Shown piece by piece: positions 15,032-21,372 of a stretch of DNA of 21,372 nucleotides. Every line of letters begins with the position of its first letter. The first letter of the stretch is position 1. The notes under the pieces were generated by a model. That model was not told the DNA's origin, did not search any database, and saw only the letters and a program-made list of their open reading frames with translations. A program made the translations under genes and the position numbers. The DNA comes from Thiotrichales bacterium (GTDB lineage: Bacteria > Pseudomonadota > Gammaproteobacteria > Thiomicrospirales > Thiomicrospiraceae): NCBI GenBank assembly GCA_027036095.1, contig JALVTA010000193.1:1-21372 (forward strand), given 5' to 3'.

Positions 15032-18000
15032 ATGACCGACGAGATCCGCCTGACGCTGCACACCCACACCCGTACGGAAATCCTGTTCGACCAGCTGGCC
15101 ACCTTGCTGGAAGCCGCACCGCCGGCGCCCTTCGAGCAACTGCCCTTTCTCATTCAGGGCCGCGGCATGGAGCGCTGGCTGCAGCAGCGGCTCAGTGAGC
15201 GCTTCGGCGTGTTCAGTCAGGGAACGTTTCTCTTTCCCATCCACTTCTTCGCCCAGGTGGCGCAGGCGGTGGGCGTGGAGCTGGACGAGGCGCAGCTGGA
15301 CCGCGCTCATCTGCGCTGGCGCATCGAGGACGTGCTGCGCCGCTCGGAGACGCTTGAACTGACACCGCAGGCGCAAGCGCTGCTGGCACCCCACCTGAAC
15401 GGCGACCGCCAGCGCTTTCTGCTGGCCATGCAGCTGGCCAACCTGTTCGACCAGTATCAGATCATGCGGCCGGACTGGCTGGACAGCTGGGCGCGCAACG
15501 AACCCGCCTGCGGCCTGCCCCATGAGGACTGGCAGCGTGCCATCTGGCGCGCCCTGGCCCTGCCTGCCCACCGGGGCAGCCGCTGGCGGACCCTGATCGA
15601 ACGGCTCAACAGCGGCGACATTCCTGACAGGGCCCTGCCGGAGCGCATTTTCGTCTTCGGCATCAGCTTCATGCCCACCCTCATGCTGGAAGTGCTCGAT
15701 GCCCTCTCCCGCCATGTGCCGGTGCATCTTTTCGTGCTCACCCCCACGGCGGACTTCTTCGGTGATCTGAACCGGCGGCGCGGCTTCGACCCGGACGATC
15801 CTTTCGCCGGCGAAACCCACCACCCGCTGCTGGTAGCGCTGGCCCAGCAGGGACGCCACTTCCAGAACCTGCTGGAGACACTGGAGAACCAGCCCGGCGT
15901 GGTGCCGCTGCGTGATGCGGCCGACGAGACCACTCCGCCCCCGTCCGACCTGATCGGCCGCCTGCAGCACGACCTGCGCCACAACCGCACCGAACCTGCC
16001 CGGGAGGCACCGGCACGCATCAACGTGGAATTCCACCGCTGCCACACGCCGCTGCGGGAGCTGGAAGTGGTGCGCGACCGCATCGACGCCCTGCTAGCGA
16101 AGGACGAGCGCCTCACCGCCAGCGACATCGTGGTCATGTCGCCGGATATCGCCGCCTACCGCCCCTACATCGAAACCGTCTTCGCCGACCTGCCCCACAG
16201 CGTGGCCGACCGCTCGCTGGCACTGGACAACCCGGCGGCCCAGAGCCTGAGCCAGTGGCTCGATCTGCTGGCCGAAGGCACCTTCGGATGGGAAGCGCTG
16301 TTCGCCTTCATCAGCCGCGAGGATGTCGCCGGCGGCCTGGGACTCGGTGCCTCCGAGCTGGAACAGCTGCGCCAGCTGCTGGTGGAACGGGGACAGGTGC
16401 GCCTCGGTCTGGACGACCCGCACCATGCCAACACCTGGCTCGATGGCGTGCGCCGCCTGCTGCTGGGCGCCGTCATGGACGACCCCGACGGACTGTGGCG
16501 GGACTGGGCACCGGTCGGAGGCGTTTCCGGCCAGACACTGCCCCTGTTCGCCCCTGTGCTCGCCCTGCTGGACGAACTGCAGCGCCAGCACCGCCTCGGT
16601 GCCGCAGGCCCGCAGCCGGTAAACGCCTGGCTGGACGCCCTGCGCCGCTGGAACGACCTGCTGTATGCCGATCAACCGGCGCACCACCGCCTCATCGACA
16701 CCCTGCTGAGCGAGCTGGAAGCGGAAACCACCGCCCTGCAGCAACCACAAGTGTCGCTGGAAACCCTCGCTATCTGGGCCGACACCCTGGCACAAGAAAA
16801 GCGCGCCTCCCACGGCTTTCTCTCCCGGGGCATCACCTTCTGCGATCTGCTGCCCATGCGCGCCATTCCCATGAAGGTGGTGGTGCTGGTGGGCATGAAC
16901 GATCTGGCCTGGCCACGCCCGTGGCAGCCGCCGGAATACGACCTGATCGCCGCCCGCTTCCGGCCGGGTGACCGCAACCCCCGCGCGGAAGACCGCTACA
17001 CCTTCCTCGAACTGCTGCTGGGCGTGCGCCAGCGGCTTGTCATCACCTGGCAGGGACTCAGCCCCGACAAGAACGAACCCCTGCCGCCGGCGCAGGTAAT
17101 CATCGAGCTGCGCGAGCTGCTGGCGAACCACTACGGCATTGATGTGGACGCCCACACCTTCAGCCATGCCGACCGCCCCTTCCACAGCGCCTATTTCGTG
17201 GACAACGCCCCGCGCCGCCTGCCGCCGGGCCGGCAGGCACGCCATTACCGGCTGGCCCGCGCGCTGCATGAAGAACAGCCCCGGCTGCCGTCGCCGCTCG
17301 ACGAGCCGCTGCCGCCTGTGCCTCTGCCCGACCCGCTGCCGCTGCCGCAGCTGAGCCGTCTGCTCGCCCATCCGGTGCGCTGGCTGCTCGGCCAGCACCA
17401 GCTGGGATTGAACGTGCTCAGGGCCCCGCCACCGCCCCGCCCCATGCTGACCGCCACCGCCCTCGACCGCTGGCAGGTGCGCGAATCCATCGGCTGCGCC
17501 GCCGGCGTGGACGCAACCCGCCTGCGCCGCCTGCAGGGAGAGGGCCGCTGGCCGCTGGAGCCGGTGGGCACCGCTGCCTGGACTCTGCTGGATCAGGAAC
17601 TCAACACCACCCGCGAACAGCTCAAACGCCTGCAGGACCGGCTGGGCGAACGCCTGCCGGCGCGGGAGACGCGCATCGAACTGGAGGAAGGCACGCTGCT
17701 GTTCGACGACGACGCCCGCCACGAAGCGGGACGACTGCTGTGCCGCCCTCACCGCCTCAAGGGCAGGCTGTGGCTGGAGATCTGGCTGGGGCATCTGGCC
17801 GCCTGCGCCACAGACCCGTGCGACACCCGCCTGCTGCATACCCATGAAGGACGCGGCCGACTGCTGCAGCTGACGCCGCTGATGCCGGATACGGCCCGCG
17901 CCGAACTGGAACACTGGCTGGCGCTCGCCCGGCAGGCGACCGAAGCCCCTCTGCCCCTGCTGGCCGACTGGCTGTGGCAGGCGGTGGAAAAGGGCCTCCG

Positions 18001-18226
18001 GGACGGCACGCCTGTCAAGGCCGAGTGGCGCAAGGCGGCCCGCCTCAGCCTCGGTCTGGCCGAAGGTTTCGGTGACCATGACCCGCGCGATGCCGTGCTC
18101 ACCACCGTGTTCGACACCGATGCCGCCACCGTGCTGGAAGAGCACATCATGCCCCTGTGGGAGACGCTCGAACCCCGGCTGATGACGGCCACACGACACA
18201 GCCGGCTGGAAACGGAGGGCCTCTGA
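15032..18226 (+). CDS. recC: Exonuclease V (RecBCD) gamma subunit RecC
   Basis: A 1064-residue RecC, slightly shorter than E. coli (1122). RecC has an inactive helicase fold that splits the duplex, holds RecB and RecD together and scans for Chi in the double-strand-break repair complex. Signatures are the N-terminal 'PFLIQGRGMERWLQQRLSERFGVFSQGTFLFPIHFF' (about 39-74), 'VEFHRCHTPLRELEVVRDRI', 'LTASDIVVMSPDIAAYRPYIETVF', 'GFLSRGITFCDLLPMRAIPMKVVVLVGMNDLAWPR' and a C-terminal nuclease-like domain (HTHEGRGRLLQL...). ATG 15032 is the only sensible start. One base separates its stop from the recB ATG, so the two are co-transcribed. No ptrA intervenes, unlike E. coli. Confidence 0.96.
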   Translation: MTDEIRLTLHTHTRTEILFDQLATLLEAAPPAPFEQLPFLIQGRGMERWLQQRLSERFGVFSQGTFLFPIHFFAQVAQAVGVELDEAQLDRAHLRWRIEDVLRRSETLELTPQAQALLAPHLNGDRQRFLLAMQLANLFDQYQIMRPDWLDSWARNEPACGLPHEDWQRAIWRALALPAHRGSRWRTLIERLNSGDIPDRALPERIFVFGISFMPTLMLEVLDALSRHVPVHLFVLTPTADFFGDLNRRRGFDPDDPFAGETHHPLLVALAQQGRHFQNLLETLENQPGVVPLRDAADETTPPPSDLIGRLQHDLRHNRTEPAREAPARINVEFHRCHTPLRELEVVRDRIDALLAKDERLTASDIVVMSPDIAAYRPYIETVFADLPHSVADRSLALDNPAAQSLSQWLDLLAEGTFGWEALFAFISREDVAGGLGLGASELEQLRQLLVERGQVRLGLDDPHHANTWLDGVRRLLLGAVMDDPDGLWRDWAPVGGVSGQTLPLFAPVLALLDELQRQHRLGAAGPQPVNAWLDALRRWNDLLYADQPAHHRLIDTLLSELEAETTALQQPQVSLETLAIWADTLAQEKRASHGFLSRGITFCDLLPMRAIPMKVVVLVGMNDLAWPRPWQPPEYDLIAARFRPGDRNPRAEDRYTFLELLLGVRQRLVITWQGLSPDKNEPLPPAQVIIELRELLANHYGIDVDAHTFSHADRPFHSAYFVDNAPRRLPPGRQARHYRLARALHEEQPRLPSPLDEPLPPVPLPDPLPLPQLSRLLAHPVRWLLGQHQLGLNVLRAPPPPRPMLTATALDRWQVRESIGCAAGVDATRLRRLQGEGRWPLEPVGTAAWTLLDQELNTTREQLKRLQDRLGERLPARETRIELEEGTLLFDDDARHEAGRLLCRPHRLKGRLWLEIWLGHLAACATDPCDTRLLHTHEGRGRLLQLTPLMPDTARAELEHWLALARQATEAPLPLLADWLWQAVEKGLRDGTPVKAEWRKAARLSLGLAEGFGDHDPRDAVLTTVFDTDAATVLEEHIMPLWETLEPRLMTATRHSRLETEGL

Positions 18227-18227
18227 G

Positions 18228-21200
18228 ATGCGCGCACCTGACGCCTTCGCACTCTACGACACCCCGCTGCCGCCGGGCATCCATGTCATCGAAGCCAGCG
18301 CCGGCACCGGCAAGACCTATACCCTGGCCCAGCTGGTGGCCCGTCTGCTGCTGGAAGACGGCCTGCGCATCGAGCAGATTCTGGTGGTCACCTTCACCAA
18401 TGCCGCAGCCGCCGAACTGCGTGAACGCATCCACGCCCGGCTGGCGCAGCTGCACCGCCTGCTGGACGGTCACCGCTGTGATGATCCGGACCTGAGCGCG
18501 TGGCTGCAGCGCCTTAATCCTGAAGAAGCCCGGCAGCGGCTGACGCGCGCGCTGCGGGACATGGACCTGGCCGCCATCCACACCATCGACGCCTTCGGCA
18601 TTCAGGTGGCCCGCCGCCATGCACTGGCGCTGGGTCTGGCCGAGGACAGCGCCCTGCTGGATGACGCCGCCGAACTGGACCGCCTGCTCATCGACCGTCT
18701 GTGGCAGGAAAACATGCACAGGGTCAGCCGGCAGGCGCCGGAACTGGTGGACTGGCTGGCCGACGCCTCCGCCGTATTCGCGCTGTGCGACGAGGCCGGC
18801 CCCCATGCCCGTTTCGAGGACGACGTGGCCGAGTTCGATCAGGCGCTGGAGAGCTTCCTGAATCAGGAAGGAGACAATCCGCTGCGGCAGGCCGCCGCCC
18901 GCCAGCGACTGGGCCGTGCGCTGGCCGACCTGCTGCGCGACCCGCCGGTGCAGCTCAAGCCGAGCGCGCTGCCCAAGGCGTGGCGAGAGGTGGTCAGCCC
19001 CCTGCTGCGTGGCGGTTTTCCCAACTGGGCGAAACTGCCCAAAGGCGCGCCGGATGTAGCCAGCTACATTGATCAGCTTGCCTATGCGAGAGACCGGGAG
19101 AAGTGGCAGCAGGCCCTGCCCGCGCCGCTGATACTCGATCTGGCCGTGCTGGACGCCCTCTGGCCGCACCTGAAAAAGCTGCAGCCGGCATGGCTGCGCC
19201 ACCTGCACCGTCAGTGGGCCGGGGCCCGGCAGACACGTCTCGAAACACGCGGCCTGTTCACCTTCGACAGCCTGCGTCACCGGCTGGCCGAAGCCGTGGA
19301 AGGCCCCCTGGCCGACACCCTACGGGCCCGCTACCACGCCTGTCTGATCGACGAGTTTCAGGACACCGACCCGGACCAGTGGCGCATCTTCTCTACCCTG
19401 TTCCGCAGCACGGACGCAGTGCCGAAGCGGCTGTTTCTCATCGGCGACCCCAAGCAGGCCATCTACGCCTTCCGGGGCGCCAATGTGGAAACCTACCATC
19501 TGGCCGTGCAGCAGGCGGACCACCACTACACCCTGGACACCAACTACCGCTCCCACAGCGCGCTGACCGAGGGGTTCAACCTGCTGTTTGCCGAAGAGAC
19601 GGACGCCCCCACTTTTCTCGACCCGCGCTGTCGCTACCACCCGGTGCGCGCAGGCGTGGACGATGCCACCGTGCAGCTGACGCTGGACGGCACCCCCTTC
19701 AACCGCATCCGCCTGCTTCACCCGGCGCCGGATGCCGGGGAGGACGCCGTGCTGGCACAGCTGTGCGCCGACATCGTCACCCTGCTGGAACGGGGCCGGC
19801 TGGGCACCGATCAACGCCCCCTGCGCCCGCGGGACATCGCCGTGCTGGTGCCCACCCACAAGCATGCCGCCCGGGTGCAGGCCGCCCTGCGCCGCTGCGG
19901 CGTGCCCAGTGTGCGCAGCGCACCCGACAGCCTGTGGCAGACCGCCACCAGCGAAGCCCTGCTGACCCTGATGCAGGCCCTGCTGGATCCTCGCGACACC
20001 GGCGCACTGCACGCCTTTCTCATCGGGCCGCTGATGCGCTGGCCGCTGGCCCGGCTGACCGACGGTGCGGCGGTGGCCGGGGCGCAGGCCCGACTGATCG
20101 AGGCGCGGCAGCGTTGGCAGCGCGACGGCATCATGGCTGCCCTGACCGCCCTGTTCGACCAGCTGGAATGCTGGCAGACGCTGGCAGCCCATGAGGACGG
20201 CGAGCGGCGCATCGCCGATCTGCGCCACCTGACCGAGCGGTTGCAGCAGCAGGCGCTTGACGAGCGCCTGCCGCCACTGGAACTGTTCCGCTGGGCGCTG
20301 CGTGCCTGGCGGGACGGAACCGACTGCGACACCCTGCGGCTGGAGAGCGATGAAAACGCCGTGGAAATCGCCACTATCTTCGCCAGCAAGGGGCTGCAGT
20401 ATCCGGTGACGCTGGTCTATGGCGACTGGAAGGCCAGAAGCGCCAGCACGCCATACGCCGTGGCCGAGCCGGAAGGCCGGCGGGTAGGCTTCAGCGAAGC
20501 GCTCAAGGCGCGCCAGCAGGCCGCCCTGCAGCAGGAGCAGCTGCGGCTGTTCTATGTGGCCTGCACCCGGGCCGAAAGCCATCTGGGCCTCTATCTGCCC
20601 GGTGGACATACGGGCGTGCTCCGCCACCTGCTGGGCACCCTCTCCGACGACGAAGCGCCCGCACGCCGGCAGGCGCTGGAGGCGCATCCCGACCTGTTCG
20701 AAGCGGTGGCGGTGGATGCGGCCCCGACGGTGCGGTGGCAGCCCCCGGCGGAATCCCTCCAGTGGCGCGAGGCGCCTGAGCCGGCCGGGCCGGTGCGTGC
20801 CACCCTGCTGAGCAGCTTCACTGCGCTGGCGCGCCGCCAGCCGGAGGCGGTGGAAGACGCCTCCCTGCAGGCACGCGCGGACATCGACCCCCTGCTGGAG
20901 GCGATGGAAGATGACGGCCTGCCTGCTGGCACCCGCTTCGGCACGCTGTTTCATGATCTGATGGAACAGCTGCCCCACTTCCAGCCGGATGACGCCGAGG
21001 TGGACGGCCTCATCGCGGAACTGAGCCGCCACCACGGCCTGCCGCTGGATGAGGCCCAGCGGACCCGGTTGTGCCGTCAGGTGCACGACACGCTCGGCGG
21101 CCGGATCGATTCATTCACCCTCTCGCAGCTGGCGCCCCATCAGTATCTGCGCGAACGGGGCTTCGTGCTTGACGCACCCGAGCTCTCACCGACCGCCCTC

Positions 21201-21372
21201 AACGCCCTGCTGGACGGGCAGGCTGGCTGGAGCCCCTTGCACGGAGAGACGACCCGGGCACACCTGCGCCACTATCTGCAGGGCTTCGTGGACCTGACCG
21301 TGGAAGTGGACGGGCGCTACCACATCATCGACTACAAGACCAACCGGCTGACCCGCTATGACGCTCCCGCGC
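18228..21372 (+). CDS. recB: Exonuclease V (RecBCD) beta subunit RecB (3' end outside window)
   Basis: ATG 18228 stands one base after the recC stop, with GGAGGG at 18214-18219 as ribosome site. The frame is open to the window edge (1048 codons; E. coli RecB is 1180). RecB is the 3'-5' SF1 helicase plus nuclease of RecBCD. Motifs: Walker A SAGTGKT (24-30), TFTNAAAAELRERI, motif II DEFQDTDPDQW (375-385), motif III GDPKQAIYAFRGA (406-418), 'TLDTNYRS' (motif IV), motif V TIFASKGLQYP (716-726) and motif VI 'LRLFYVACTRAESH'. The nuclease domain follows with 'GTLFHDLME' (His ligand), GFVDL (D1022) and DYKTN (D1035, K1037); the 13-residue spacing matches E. coli D1067/D1080/K1082. It should be an active helicase-nuclease. 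Motif V has Phe-Ala where His-Lys is usual. recD is expected beyond the window. Confidence 0.97.
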   Translation, partial: MRAPDAFALYDTPLPPGIHVIEASAGTGKTYTLAQLVARLLLEDGLRIEQILVVTFTNAAAAELRERIHARLAQLHRLLDGHRCDDPDLSAWLQRLNPEEARQRLTRALRDMDLAAIHTIDAFGIQVARRHALALGLAEDSALLDDAAELDRLLIDRLWQENMHRVSRQAPELVDWLADASAVFALCDEAGPHARFEDDVAEFDQALESFLNQEGDNPLRQAAARQRLGRALADLLRDPPVQLKPSALPKAWREVVSPLLRGGFPNWAKLPKGAPDVASYIDQLAYARDREKWQQALPAPLILDLAVLDALWPHLKKLQPAWLRHLHRQWAGARQTRLETRGLFTFDSLRHRLAEAVEGPLADTLRARYHACLIDEFQDTDPDQWRIFSTLFRSTDAVPKRLFLIGDPKQAIYAFRGANVETYHLAVQQADHHYTLDTNYRSHSALTEGFNLLFAEETDAPTFLDPRCRYHPVRAGVDDATVQLTLDGTPFNRIRLLHPAPDAGEDAVLAQLCADIVTLLERGRLGTDQRPLRPRDIAVLVPTHKHAARVQAALRRCGVPSVRSAPDSLWQTATSEALLTLMQALLDPRDTGALHAFLIGPLMRWPLARLTDGAAVAGAQARLIEARQRWQRDGIMAALTALFDQLECWQTLAAHEDGERRIADLRHLTERLQQQALDERLPPLELFRWALRAWRDGTDCDTLRLESDENAVEIATIFASKGLQYPVTLVYGDWKARSASTPYAVAEPEGRRVGFSEALKARQQAALQQEQLRLFYVACTRAESHLGLYLPGGHTGVLRHLLGTLSDDEAPARRQALEAHPDLFEAVAVDAAPTVRWQPPAESLQWREAPEPAGPVRATLLSSFTALARRQPEAVEDASLQARADIDPLLEAMEDDGLPAGTRFGTLFHDLMEQLPHFQPDDAEVDGLIAELSRHHGLPLDEAQRTRLCRQVHDTLGGRIDSFTLSQLAPHQYLRERGFVLDAPELSPTALNALLDGQAGWSPLHGETTRAHLRHYLQGFVDLTVEVDGRYHIIDYKTNRLTRYDAPA

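Noticed and set aside
14640..15119. A minus-strand frame over 14640-15119, plus frames over the 8255-8281 repeat, that share AKMGE-like peptides
   Set aside because: The shared peptide comes from translating the intergenic repeat. The frames cross yggU, recC or PEBP coding sequence on the wrong strand.
16094..18199. A 701-codon minus-strand open frame opposite recC
   Set aside because: It is a composition-driven shadow of RecC, with Gln/Gly/His-rich sequence and no recognisable domain or ribosome site.
19320..21086. A 588-codon minus-strand open frame opposite recB
   Set aside because: The plus frame carries all RecB helicase and nuclease motifs; the antisense product has none.

Overview
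The window comes from a G+C-rich gammaproteobacterial chromosome. Two lines of evidence support this: the protein sequences themselves (LeuS, LptE, RecB, YggS and ProC all read as gammaproteobacterial types) and the gene order (leuS-lptE-holA-proA, yggS...proC-yggT-yggU, recC-recB). The holA-proA linkage and the PPK2/PEBP genes would suit a Chromatiales or Ectothiorhodospiraceae-like lineage, but I cannot name a genus.

Layout. (1) 1-1308 is a visibly more A/T-rich accessory strip. It holds the C-terminal beta-barrel of an autotransporter cut off by the window edge, a strong rho-independent terminator, and a 2OG-Fe(II) oxygenase gene broken by a single-base frameshift. (2) 1322-6657, minus strand, is a tightly overlapped housekeeping operon read leuS > lptE > holA > proA (leucyl-tRNA synthetase, LPS-assembly lipoprotein, clamp-loader delta subunit, proline biosynthesis). 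(3) 6710-7084 is a divergent YbeL-like gene without a zinc ribbon. (4) 7089-9832, minus strand, runs ppk2 > small helical protein > PEBP-family protein > SIMPL-domain protein > degenerate DgkA-like membrane protein. (5) 9898-14758 is the conserved yggS / proC-yggT-yggU neighbourhood, split by two minus-strand genes: a membrane GGDEF diguanylate cyclase and an unrecognised 353-residue protein with a disordered tail. (6) 14759-15031 is a repeat- and hairpin-rich spacer. (7) 15032 to the window end is recC followed by recB (open at the edge), two subunits of the RecBCD double-strand-break repair nuclease; recD probably lies beyond.

Working together: LeuS, HolA, ProA/ProC, YggS and RecBC are core functions. 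PPK2 links to polyphosphate metabolism and the GGDEF protein to c-di-GMP signalling. The accessory interest lies in the low-G+C strip with its broken oxygenase, a family of short intergenic repeats doubling as terminators, a two-hairpin element at 11783-11846, and several homologues that have lost expected parts (DgkA-like, YbeL-like). I see no tRNA, rRNA, CRISPR array, transposase or phage gene, and nothing I can confidently call a new multi-gene system.
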